The notes beneath the pieces were generated by a model, which saw only the letters and a program-made list of their open reading frames with translations, ran no database searches and was not told the DNA's origin. Of a DNA stretch of 64,000 bases, positions 7,970 to 18,662 are shown in pieces (positions within the stretch are counted from its first letter, which is position 1; each line of letters opens with the position of its first letter). The stretch spans positions 62,001 through 126,000 of the forward strand of contig NZ_UIDD01000010.1 of NCBI RefSeq assembly GCF_900497695.1, written 5' to 3'. This stretch comes from Pseudomonas wadenswilerensis. GTDB taxonomy: Bacteria > Pseudomonadota > Gammaproteobacteria > Pseudomonadales > Pseudomonadaceae. The position numbers and the translations under genes are program-made.

Positions 7970-9709
7970 TTACTTGCGTGCAGCCTCCCAGGATTTGAGC
8001 AGTTCGCTGTAGCTCACGGTTTCGCCCTTGGGCTTCTCGTTGGCCAGTTTCGGCTTCGGTGCCCCCGGCTGGTCGAACCAGTACTGGGCATCACGCTCCT
8101 TGTTCAGCTTGGGTGCGCAAGTCGCCTGAGCCTTGGAGCGCTCCAGACGCTCGAGGATGCGGTCCTGATCCTTGGCCAGGCCATCCAGCGCCTCCTGCGG
8201 GGTCTTCTCGCCACTCGCCGCCTCGGCGATATGGCTCCACCACAGCTGCGCCAGCCGCGGGTAGTCCGGCACGTTGGTGCCGGTCGGAGTCCATTGCACC
8301 CGCGCCGGGCTGCGGTAGAACTCCACCAGCCCACCGAGCTTGGGCGCAAGATCGGTCATGGCCTGGGAGTTGATGTCCGACTCGCGGATCGGCGTCAGCC
8401 CGACAATGGTCTTTTTCAGCGAGACGGTCTTGGAGGTGACGAACTGGGCGTATAGCCAGGCGGCCAGGCGCTGCTTCTCTGGCGTCGACTTGAGGAAGGT
8501 CCAGGAGCCAGCATCCTGATAGCCAAGCTTCATGCCCTCCTCCCAGTACGGCCCCTTGGGCGACGGTGCCATGCGCCACTTCGGCGTGCCGTCGGCGTTC
8601 ATCACCGGCAGGCCTGGCTTGGTCATGTCGGCGGTAAAGGCGGTGTACCAGAAAATCTGCTGGGCGATGTTGCCCTGGGACGGCACCGGCCCGGATTCGG
8701 AGAAAGTCATGCCCTGGGCCTCTGGCGGCGCATAGGCGCGCATCCAGTCGACATATTTTTGCGTGGCGTAGACCGCAGCCGGGCCATTGGTGTCGCCGCC
8801 ACGGGTAACGCTGGAGCCGACCGGATGGCAGTCTTCGACGCGAATGCCCCATTCATCCACCGGCAAGCCGTTGGGCAGGCCCTTGTCTCCACCACCGGCC
8901 ATGGAGAACCAGGCATCGGTGAAGCGCCAGCCCAGCGAAGGATCTTTCTTGCCGTAGTCCATGTGCCCGTAAACGCGTTTGCCGTCGATTTCCTTGACGT
9001 CCTCGCTGAAGAACTTGGCGATGTCTTCATAGGCCGACCAGTTCACCGGCACGCCCAGCTCGTAGCCGTACTTTTCCTTGAACTTGGCCTTGAGGTCGGG
9101 GCGGTCGAACCAGTCGGCGCGGAACCAGTAGAGGTTGGCGAACTGCTGGTCAGGCAGTTGATAGATCTTGCCGTCCGGCGCGGTGGTGAAGGAGATGCCG
9201 ATAAAGTCCTTAAGGTCCAGGGTCGGCGAGGTGTAGTCCTTGCCTTCGTTGGCCATCAGGTCGGTGATGGATTCAGTCTTACCATAGCGAAGGTGGGTAC
9301 CGATCAGGTCGGAATCATTGACCCAACCGTCGTAGATATTCTTGTCCGACTGCATCTGCGTCTGCAGTTTTTCCACCACGTCGCCTTCCTGCAGCAAGTC
9401 GTGGGTCAGCTTGATCCCGGTAATCTCGCTGAATGCCTTGGCCAGCACCTTGGCCTCGTACTCATGGGTGGCGATGGTTTCCGACACCACGTTGATCTTC
9501 ATCCCGCGAAACGGCTCGGACGCCTTGATGAACCACTTCAACTCTTCAAGCTGCTGCTCGGGAGTCAGGGTCGAAGGCTTGAACTCGCTGCCGATCCACT
9601 TCTTGGCGGCATCTTCATAGGCATCGGCCCAGGCACTGGCGTGAAAGCTGCCAAGCACCAGCAGGGCTGCCAGGGTCAAATGTCGCCGGTTCTTGTTGTT
9701 GTCGAACAT
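7970..9709 (-). CDS. glpV: ABC transporter substrate-binding protein, GlpV-like (glycerol/polyol)
   Basis: Periplasmic ligand-binding component of the importer encoded by the five genes upstream. The 579-residue product starts MFDNNKNRRHLTLAALLVL, a Sec signal peptide cleaved near AWADA, followed by an extracellular solute-binding family 1 fold. The length (about 580 aa) is well above typical sugar-binding proteins (about 420) and matches the GlpV type. The frame is open for 76 more codons upstream, but the chosen ATG has GGGAGATC in front and gives the signal peptide. Order S-T-P-Q-U-V and the presence of the small DUF2160 protein support the Rhizobium-type GlpSTPQUV assignment. Whether the substrate is glycerol here is inference. 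Confidence 0.75.
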   Translation of the reverse strand: MFDNNKNRRHLTLAALLVLGSFHASAWADAYEDAAKKWIGSEFKPSTLTPEQQLEELKWFIKASEPFRGMKINVVSETIATHEYEAKVLAKAFSEITGIKLTHDLLQEGDVVEKLQTQMQSDKNIYDGWVNDSDLIGTHLRYGKTESITDLMANEGKDYTSPTLDLKDFIGISFTTAPDGKIYQLPDQQFANLYWFRADWFDRPDLKAKFKEKYGYELGVPVNWSAYEDIAKFFSEDVKEIDGKRVYGHMDYGKKDPSLGWRFTDAWFSMAGGGDKGLPNGLPVDEWGIRVEDCHPVGSSVTRGGDTNGPAAVYATQKYVDWMRAYAPPEAQGMTFSESGPVPSQGNIAQQIFWYTAFTADMTKPGLPVMNADGTPKWRMAPSPKGPYWEEGMKLGYQDAGSWTFLKSTPEKQRLAAWLYAQFVTSKTVSLKKTIVGLTPIRESDINSQAMTDLAPKLGGLVEFYRSPARVQWTPTGTNVPDYPRLAQLWWSHIAEAASGEKTPQEALDGLAKDQDRILERLERSKAQATCAPKLNKERDAQYWFDQPGAPKPKLANEKPKGETVSYSELLKSWEAARK

Positions 9710-9759
9710 TGTGATCTCCCGATTGAGTATTTTCCCGGAGCCCTGCCGATTGCCCTCGG

Positions 9760-10032
9760 CTAACCCCAGCGCATCACCACCAACAGCCAGGCCAGGGACA
9801 GCAGCGAGGCTACCCACAGGTTCCAGTCGCTGAGCCCGATTACCAGCAGGTGCAGGTAAGCGCTGACCAGCAAACCAATGAACAACCGGTCGCCACGGCT
9901 GGTGGCGATCGGCAGAAAACCACGACGCTCGACGCACGGCCGGCGCAGCTCATACAGCGTCATGCCCAGCAGCAACAGGCCGATCGAGGCGAAGAAGATC
10001 GTTGTTGGCAAAGTCCAGGCCATCCAGTCCAT
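9760..10032 (-). CDS. glpU: Small membrane protein, DUF2160 / GlpU-like
   Basis: A 90-residue protein with three predicted transmembrane segments (roughly residues 6-27, 50-69 and 72-88), beginning MDWMAWTLPTTIFF. The start at 10032 is chosen because GAGGAG lies just upstream; an open frame 19 codons longer overlaps the end of the preceding permease gene. This small protein accompanies the two permeases in GlpSTPQUV-type transporters; its exact role is not known to me. The gene lies 10 bp after glpQ and 50 bp before glpV, clearly in the operon. Confidence 0.75.
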   Translation of the reverse strand: MDWMAWTLPTTIFFASIGLLLLGMTLYELRRPCVERRGFLPIATSRGDRLFIGLLVSAYLHLLVIGLSDWNLWVASLLSLAWLLVVMRWG

Positions 10033-10042
10033 AGCGCGCTCC

Positions 10043-10843
<801 letters not shown>

Positions 10844-10852
10844 GGGCGGCCC

Positions 10853-12809
<1,957 letters not shown>

Positions 12810-12810
<1 letters not shown>

Positions 12811-13904
12811 CAGGCGACCCTCGCTTCACGCAGGCCCGGCGCCTGCACCAGCTGCCCGGCGGTGTCGAAGACAAACAGCTTGTGGGTGGGGATGAACACC
12901 CGGATCGGCGCATCGACGTGGTACTCGTGCACGCCAGGCAGGTGCAGGACCAGGCGAAAGTGCTCGTTGCGCACATGCAGGAAGGTTTCCGAGCCGCTGA
13001 TTTCCGCCAGTTCCACCAGCACTGCCAGCTCCAGGTCATCGTCGTTGGACGGCACCAGGCTGATATGGCTCGGGCGCACGCCAAAGCGGTAATCGCCATC
13101 GCCAATGCGGCGCAGATCGGCGTTCATGGCGAAATGCACGGCACCGGCAAAACTCACCTCATTGCCGCTGATACGCCCGGGCATCAGATTGATCGGCGGC
13201 TCGGAAAACAGCTCGGCGGCCAGCACTGTGCGCGGCTGGTGATAGACCTGGGCAGTGGGCCCGCTCTGCACGATGCGCCCTTCATGGAGGATGGTGGTGG
13301 TGCCACCCAGGGCCAGGGCTTCGTTGGGTTCGGTGGTGGCGTACACGGCAATGCAATGGCGGGCGGCGAACAGCTCGCGCATCTCCTGGCGCAACTCTTC
13401 ACGCAGCTTGTAGTCGAGGTTCACCAGCGGCTCATCGAACAGGATCAGTTCGGCGTCCTTGACCAGTGCCCGAGCCATGGCCGTGCGTTGCTGCTGACCG
13501 CCCGACAGCTCCAGCGGCAAGCGTTGCAGAAACGGCTCGATACGCAGCATCTGCGCGGTCTGCTGGACTTTCTCGCGGATCAGCGCTTCGGCCATGCGCG
13601 CCTGGCGCAAGGGTGAGGCAATGTTCTCGAACACGCTCAGGGTCGGGTAGTTGATGAACTGCTGATAGACCATCGACACATTGCGCTGGCGCACCGGGCG
13701 GCCGGTGACATCTTCGCCATTCATCAGCACCCGGCCACGGTCCGGCCGATCAAGCCCGGCCATCAGGCGCATGAGGCTGGTCTTGCCGGCCAGGGTGCGG
13801 CCAAGCAGCACATTGAACGAGCCGGGCTCGAAGCTCAGGCAGGCATCGTCGATGCACACCTGGTTATCCACGGTACGGCTGACATGTTCGAGCGTGAGCG
13901 ACAT
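12810..13904 (-). CDS. glpS: ABC transporter ATP-binding protein, GlpS-like
   Basis: 364-residue MalK-class ATPase, first gene of the operon. It has a normal signature LSGGQQQR (133-140) and Walker B LILFDE (153-158), but the P-loop is GRTLAGKTS (35-43) and the H-loop region reads YATTEPNEA (188-196), with no histidine where VTHD is expected. These departures mirror those of the partner ATPase. The start ATG is preceded by GAAGG, embedded in an A-rich AACAACAAGAAGG stretch that resembles a Crc/Hfq target, and a sigma-54 promoter lies 43 bp upstream. Confidence 0.85.
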
Positions 13905-13911
13905 GGCGCGG

Positions 13912-13925
13912 CCTTCTTGTTGTTA
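13912..13925 (-). promoter_or_regulatory. Candidate Crc/Hfq catabolite-repression motif over the glpS ribosome-binding site
   Basis: Minus strand TAACAACAAGAAGG, 7-8 nt before the ATG and including the Shine-Dalgarno. It fits the AAnAAnAA pattern bound by Hfq/Crc in Pseudomonas. Functional role is inferred. Confidence 0.5.
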
Positions 13926-13946
13926 TCGAGCAGGCGCACAAGGCAG

Positions 13947-13962
13947 AGCCAGATTCGTGCCA
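13947..13962 (-). promoter_or_regulatory. Sigma-54 promoter of the glpSTPQUV-like operon
   Basis: Minus strand TGGCACGAATCTGGCT: the -24 element TGGCACG is perfect and the -12 element TGGCT differs from TTGCW by one base, keeping the essential GC; GG and GC are spaced correctly. It predicts a start near 13936, about 32 nt before the glpS ATG, and faces a divergent sigma-54 activator gene. Confidence 0.8.
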
Positions 13963-14018
13963 GCGGTTGCCAAGCCTTTGCCGGCAAAAGCAATTCAGCG
14001 AACTGACCGATGGCCGGG

Positions 14019-14098
14019 GTTCACACCTGAACAGAAATGAACAGCCTTCGCTGCACAGTTGAACAGCCGCGGCATTGACAATGAACAGGACTGAACAA
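14019..14098. promoter_or_regulatory. Cluster of five phased TGAACA repeats, probable activator-binding sites
   Basis: TGAACAG at 14028, 14038, 14060 and 14082 and TGAACAA at 14092, all in the same orientation, with spacings 10, 22, 22 and 10 bp, i.e. one or two helical turns. The first is also the right arm of the perfect inverted repeat GTTCA-CACC-TGAAC (14019-14032). The array lies about 80-150 bp upstream of the sigma-54 -12 element, the usual place for enhancer sites. Confidence 0.7.
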
Positions 14099-14148
14099 CA
14101 CTGGATCAGACAAAAACAACAACACTGCCGCCGGCAGAGGACGGGCCC

Positions 14149-15960
14149 ATGGCCGCATCCACCAGCGCCCATGCGCAACTGATCCAGGCCTCCTGGCAGC
14201 GCTGCCGCGCCTACGGCCTGGATCACCAGTCACAACCGCAGTTCGGCGAAGCATCCGCCGCCCAGGTCAGCGAACTGCTCGAACGCGAGCATTCACTGCT
14301 GGGCACCACCCGCGACGAGGTGCTGCCGCAATACGCGCACCTGCTCGGCAACTCCAGTTACCTGATCATGCTCAGCGACCATCAGGGCCAGTTGCTCGAT
14401 GCCTGGGGCACCCGCCGCTTTATCGACCCGCGCCAGCGCCACGGCTTTGTCGCCGGCGCCTGCTGGCGGGAACAAGGGGTGGGCACCAATGCCATCGGCA
14501 CCGCCCTGGCTACCGGCGAGGCGGTGCATGTCAGCCAGGATGAGCATTTCCTCAAGCTCAACCGCTTCATGGCCAGCGCCGCCGCCCCCTTGTTCGACGC
14601 CGAGCGCCAGTTGATCGGCGTACTCGATGTGTCCAGCGACAGCTACCTGCCGGCGGCGCAAACCCAGGGCCTGGTGCGGATGATGAGCCAGAGCCTGGAG
14701 AACCGCCTGATCCTGGCGCGCTTTGCCGGGGATTACCGGCAACTGAGCTTCAATACCGGCGCCAACAACCTCGACAGCCAATGGGCCGGGCTGCTGGTGT
14801 TCGATGACCAGGGCCGGGTGCTGGCGGCCAATCGCCGGGCCGACAGTTTGCTCGGCCAGAATCCGTTGCAACTGAACCTGGAGCAGTTGTTCAGGACGCC
14901 CCTGGTGCAACTGCTCGGCCACAGCGCAGAGCAACCGTTCGCCGTGCAGGTGACCGGGCGCAACCGTTTTCATTGCCTGTTGCATGCCCCCACCCAAGCC
15001 CCGCGGGCCACACCGGTCAGCCATGCGCAAACCACCTGCGACCCGCGTATCGACAAGGCCCTGCACCAGGCCGGGTTGTTGCTGGAAAAGGACATTCCAC
15101 TATTGATCGAGGGCGAAACCGGAGCCGGCAAGGAAGTCTTCGTCAATGCCCTGCACCGCGCCAGCAGCCGCGCCGGCCAGCCGTTGATTGCGGTGAACTG
15201 CGCAGCGATTCCGGCCGAGCTGGTCGAGTCGGAGCTGTTCGGCTACGAGAAAGGCGCATTCACCGGCGCCCATCACAAGGGCAACATCGGCCTGATCCGC
15301 AAGGCCGACCGGGGCATCCTGTTTCTCGATGAAATCGGTGACATGCCGCTGCCGACCCAGGCACGCCTGCTGCGTTTTCTGCAGACCCGCAACATCCAGC
15401 CATTGGGCAGTGGTGAACCGATCCCGGTGGATATCCGCGTGGTCTCGGCGACCAACCAGAACCTCGCCGACCAAGTACGTCTGGGCCACTTTCGCCAGGA
15501 CCTGTACTACCGCATCGCCGGTCTCAGCCTGATGCTGCCGCCATTGCGCGAACGCAGCGACCGCCTGGCCCTGATCGAACAGCTCCACCAGCAGCACCGC
15601 GAGCCCGGGGCGCCGACGCAACTGCCCGGCAAGGTGCTGGAACTGCTGCTCCAGCACCCCTGGCCGGGCAACCTGCGCCAGCTGGCCAGCGTGCTCCAGG
15701 TCGCACTGGCGCTGGCGGGCGGGCGGCCGATTGCTGTGGAGCACCTGCCGGACAGTTTCTTTGCCGATCTGCCCGCCTCCAGGCCGCAGCCCCCCGTGTT
15801 GCCGCCACCAGCTAGCGCCGACGACCTCGGCCAGCGCCTGCAAGGCCTCAACGGCAATATCTCGGCCCTGGCCCGGGCCCTGGGCATCAGCCGCACCACC
15901 CTGTACAAGCGCCTGCACGCCCAGGGCCAGGCCGGTACAGTTGACGAACGCCTGGGCTGA
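14149..15960 (+). CDS. Sigma-54-dependent activator, AcoR-like (GAF–AAA+–Fis)
   Basis: 603-residue bacterial enhancer-binding protein. N-terminal GAF-type sensory region (about 60-190), a degenerate PAS-like segment (about 210-280), AAA+ domain with Walker A GETGAGKE (322-329), the sigma-54-contacting GAFTGA loop (369-374) and Walker B ILFLDEIGD (390-398), then a Fis-type helix-turn-helix (about 570-590). The complete GAFTGA motif means it can activate sigma-54 holoenzyme. It is divergent from the ABC operon, whose promoter is sigma-54 type, so it is the likely activator. The ligand is unknown; AcoR family members sense small alcohols or ketones. ATG with GAGGA upstream. Confidence 0.88.
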   Translation: MAASTSAHAQLIQASWQRCRAYGLDHQSQPQFGEASAAQVSELLEREHSLLGTTRDEVLPQYAHLLGNSSYLIMLSDHQGQLLDAWGTRRFIDPRQRHGFVAGACWREQGVGTNAIGTALATGEAVHVSQDEHFLKLNRFMASAAAPLFDAERQLIGVLDVSSDSYLPAAQTQGLVRMMSQSLENRLILARFAGDYRQLSFNTGANNLDSQWAGLLVFDDQGRVLAANRRADSLLGQNPLQLNLEQLFRTPLVQLLGHSAEQPFAVQVTGRNRFHCLLHAPTQAPRATPVSHAQTTCDPRIDKALHQAGLLLEKDIPLLIEGETGAGKEVFVNALHRASSRAGQPLIAVNCAAIPAELVESELFGYEKGAFTGAHHKGNIGLIRKADRGILFLDEIGDMPLPTQARLLRFLQTRNIQPLGSGEPIPVDIRVVSATNQNLADQVRLGHFRQDLYYRIAGLSLMLPPLRERSDRLALIEQLHQQHREPGAPTQLPGKVLELLLQHPWPGNLRQLASVLQVALALAGGRPIAVEHLPDSFFADLPASRPQPPVLPPPASADDLGQRLQGLNGNISALARALGISRTTLYKRLHAQGQAGTVDERLG

Positions 15961-15982
15961 TGGTCAGATGCCTGCCAGTTTC

Positions 15983-16160
15983 AGGTGCCTGCCGCCGCCG
16001 TGCGTCAGGTGAAACGGGAAGCCGGTGCGTCGTTATCGACCAGTCCGGCGCTGCCCCCGCAACGGTAAGCGAGTGAAGCATTCAACCCGCCACTGTGCCC
16101 ACAGGCATGGGAAGGCGAATGGCTTCAAGCCTCGCAAGCCCGGAGACCGGCCTGAAGCCC
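15983..16160 (+). ncRNA. Cobalamin riboswitch
   Basis: Shows the conserved blocks in order: GGTGCC start of P1, GTGAAACGGGAA, CCCCGCAACGGTAA, GCCACTG (16089-16095), GGCATGGGAAGGC and the B12 box AGCCCGGAGACCGGCC (16138-16153). Downstream, GGAGGGC (about 16195) can pair with GCCCTCC (about 16240), a possible expression platform in front of the start codon. It governs the two genes that follow. Confidence 0.92.
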
Positions 16161-16275
16161 CACGACTGCACGCAGTCATTTAGGCAAACCTGCGGAGGGC
16201 GGGCACGAGCCGGCTGCCTGGCGCGTGTTGGCTGGGGCCCTCCTGTGCGCTTCGCGAATGTTTTTCGAGAAGTCC

Positions 16276-16662
16276 ATGACAGCAACAACCCCCAAGCGTC
16301 GCCGCGGCCGCGTCGCCGAAGATGAAATCCAGAGCAAGCCCGAGTGGTCGCAGATCCCCGAGCATACCCGCCACGTGATGCTCTGCACCGGCCCTCGCTG
16401 CGTGCAACGCGGTGCCCTGCCGCTGTGGAAAGTCCTGCGCCGCGAGCTGCTGGTGGCCAACCGTATCGAAACCACTGACGGCGTGCTGCTGACCCGCAGC
16501 CATTGCCAGTTCCCCTGCAACCTCGGCCCAGTGCTGACGGTGTATCCGGACCGTTGCTGGTACCGGGTAGCCAATGCCGAAGACGCGCAACGGCTGGTGC
16601 GCGAACACCTGATCGAGGGTCAGCCGGTGCCCGATCTGCTGCTCAATGGCCAGGTGTCATGA
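16276..16662 (+). CDS. Riboswitch-controlled thioredoxin-fold [2Fe-2S] ferredoxin-like protein
   Basis: 128 residues from ATG 16276 (GAGAAG just upstream; an in-frame ATG at 16258 is an alternative). A basic Lys/Arg-rich N-terminus precedes a CxxxxC motif (CTGPRC) and a CxxxC motif (CQFPC) about 45 residues later, the ligand pattern of thioredoxin-like [2Fe-2S] ferredoxins. No signal peptide, so cytoplasmic. It is the first gene behind a cobalamin riboswitch and overlaps the next gene by four bases (ATGA). A role in reducing or handling imported cobalamin is inference from this context; I know of no established function. Confidence 0.75.
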   Translation: MTATTPKRRRGRVAEDEIQSKPEWSQIPEHTRHVMLCTGPRCVQRGALPLWKVLRRELLVANRIETTDGVLLTRSHCQFPCNLGPVLTVYPDRCWYRVANAEDAQRLVREHLIEGQPVPDLLLNGQVS

Positions 16663-17591
16663 GGTGGTTCGGCGCCAGCTTGCTGGCCGTGTTGAGCAGC
16701 AGCGCCCTGGCCCTGGACTATCAAAACTGCGGGCAGACCTGGCAACTGCCACATGACCGTCCACAACGCATCCTGGCCCTCAACCAGCACGCCGCCGACC
16801 TGCTGCTGGCCCTTGAAGCCGGCCCAACCCTGGCCGCGGTCAGCTATATCGATGACGACCCGCAAGCCCTGGCCAGCGGACGCTATCGCGGCGTCCCCCT
16901 GTTGTCACGCCGCTACCCGGCAACCGAGGTCGTCTATGCCCAGGGTTACGACCTGCTGGTCGGCGGTTTTGCCAGCGCCTTTCGCGACAGCGACGGCGTA
17001 GCCCTGCGCACGACCTTGAAGGCCAACGGCATCGGCACTTACCTGCTGGAGAACGCCTGCGCGCCAGCGACCGAAAACGGCTTTGCCGCCGTTGAACAAG
17101 ACCTGCGTGTCCTCGGCCGCCTGTTGCAGCGCGACGCCCAGGCCAGCCACCTGATCGCCCGCCAGCGCCAGGATCTGGCCGCTGCTAAAGCCATCGCCGG
17201 GCACGGGCAGCCGCTGTCGGTGTTCTACCTCGACAGCGAGGTCAACGGCCTGCACAGCGAAGGCAAGCGCGGCTTCATCACCCAACTGATCGACGCGGCG
17301 GGCGGCCGCAACCTTTACGCCGAGGTTGAGCTGAACCGGGTCACGGTCGATGCCGAAAGCCTGCTGCGCGCCGACCCCGACGTCATCATCCTTGCCGATG
17401 CAGTGTGGTCGCCCGCCGCCGGCAAGCGCGCTTACCTGCGCAAGCACCCGGCGCTCTCGCACTTGCAAGCCGTGCGCAACAATCGCCTGATCGACCTGCC
17501 CTTCACCCACATCCTTGCCGGCGAACACAGCGCCAGCACCGCGCTGAGCCTGGCGCGGCAGCTGCGCGCCTTCAAGCAAGACCCACCTTGA
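16659..17591 (+). CDS. Periplasmic cobalamin-type substrate-binding protein, BtuF-like
   Basis: 310 residues, signal peptide MRWFGASLLAVLSSSALALD, then a class III binding-protein fold: the RILALNQHAADLLLALE segment, the long linking helix around residue 150-180, and the C-terminal TQLIDAAGGRNLYAE and DVIILAD motifs of the BtuF/FhuD group. Coupled to the preceding gene by ATGA and placed under the cobalamin riboswitch, so the ligand is probably a corrinoid. No permease or ATPase gene lies nearby; the next gene belongs to another pathway. The gene has no obvious terminator. Confidence 0.8.
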   Translation: MRWFGASLLAVLSSSALALDYQNCGQTWQLPHDRPQRILALNQHAADLLLALEAGPTLAAVSYIDDDPQALASGRYRGVPLLSRRYPATEVVYAQGYDLLVGGFASAFRDSDGVALRTTLKANGIGTYLLENACAPATENGFAAVEQDLRVLGRLLQRDAQASHLIARQRQDLAAAKAIAGHGQPLSVFYLDSEVNGLHSEGKRGFITQLIDAAGGRNLYAEVELNRVTVDAESLLRADPDVIILADAVWSPAAGKRAYLRKHPALSHLQAVRNNRLIDLPFTHILAGEHSASTALSLARQLRAFKQDPP

Positions 17592-17724
17592 GTCATCACA
17601 GCAGATTCCGCTGTCAAACCCACTATTTCAGCTTTACCGGCTGAGCGCCCAACGCGCTTCAGCCGGGATTTATCATTGATCACGTCGACAATAAGCACAC
17701 AGCCAACCCCGGATGCGTGCCTCG

Positions 17725-18642
17725 ATGCAAACAACAAATACAGTCTTGATGATCCGCCCGGCGCGGTTCGCCTTCAACCCGGATACCGCCCTCAACAACC
17801 GTTTCCAGCAAGCCCTGCTCGAGCCGGAGCAGGCACAGCAGAAAGCGCTGGAAGAGTTCGATGGTTATGTCGACACCCTGCGCCAGCACGGCGTCGAAGT
17901 GCTGGTGGTGCAGGACACCCCGGCGCCGCACACCCCTGACTCGATTTTCCCCAACAACTGGTGGAGCAGCCACGCCGACGGCAGCCTGGTGCTCTACCCG
18001 ATGGAAGGCCAGAACCGCCGCCTGGAGCGCAGCAAGGGCGTGCTCAAGGTGCTCGAAGAGCGTTTTGCCGTCCGTCAGACCATCGATCTGAGCCCCCTGG
18101 AACAGCAGAGTATGTATCTGGAAGGGACCGGCAGCATGGTCCTGGATCGCGAGCACCGGATCAGCTATGCCTGCCATTCCGGGCGCACCCACACCCAGGC
18201 CCTGCGCCTGTTCGCCGAACAGCTCGACTATCGCCTGTGCCTGTTCCACGCCGTCGACCGCCACCAGGCGCCGATCTATCACTGCAATGTGATGATGAGC
18301 GTTGGCCGCGGGCTCTCGGTGGTCTGCCTGCAGGCCCTGCCCGAGGCCGCCGAGCGCCGCGCCCTGGAGCACTCGCTGCGCGACACCGGCAAGGACATCC
18401 TGGCCCTGGATTTCGACCAGCTCGAAGGTTTCGCCGGCAACATGCTTGAAGTCCACGACAAGCAAGGCCAGCCGCTGCTGGTGATGTCGCGCAGCGCCTG
18501 GCGCTCGCTCAGCCCCGAACAGCGCCGGCAGGTCGAACAGCACAGCCACCCGGTGGTGGTGAACATCGACCATATCGAGCGCATTGGCGGCGGCAGCGCG
18601 CGCTGCATGCTCGCCGAAGTGCACCTGCCCGTCCGTCACTGA
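17725..18642 (+). CDS. ctlX: Citrulline hydrolase CtlX-type, amidinotransferase fold
   Basis: 305-residue member of the guanidino-group modifying superfamily, CtlX type, proposed to hydrolyse citrulline to ornithine. Likely catalytic residues: Glu133 in YLEGTGSMVLD, His186 in IYHCNVMMS, Cys294 in GGGSARCMLAE; substrate-pocket Asp72 and Asn77 in PDSIFPNNWW. The start at 17725 follows homologues (MQTTNTVLMIRP); ATG 17713 is four codons upstream and neither has a strong Shine-Dalgarno. The first codons, CAAACAACAAAT, make an AAnAAnAA-like Crc/Hfq motif. It precedes ornithine cyclodeaminase by 20 bp, which fits a citrulline-ornithine-proline route. Confidence 0.8.
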   Translation: MQTTNTVLMIRPARFAFNPDTALNNRFQQALLEPEQAQQKALEEFDGYVDTLRQHGVEVLVVQDTPAPHTPDSIFPNNWWSSHADGSLVLYPMEGQNRRLERSKGVLKVLEERFAVRQTIDLSPLEQQSMYLEGTGSMVLDREHRISYACHSGRTHTQALRLFAEQLDYRLCLFHAVDRHQAPIYHCNVMMSVGRGLSVVCLQALPEAAERRALEHSLRDTGKDILALDFDQLEGFAGNMLEVHDKQGQPLLVMSRSAWRSLSPEQRRQVEQHSHPVVVNIDHIERIGGGSARCMLAEVHLPVRH

Positions 18643-18662
18643 TTACAACAAAGGAGTTCATC

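Noticed and set aside
8091..8852. A 253-codon minus-strand frame inside glpV
   Set aside because: An alternative frame on the same strand; the translation is a frame-shifted copy of the GlpV coding sequence without its own start signal.
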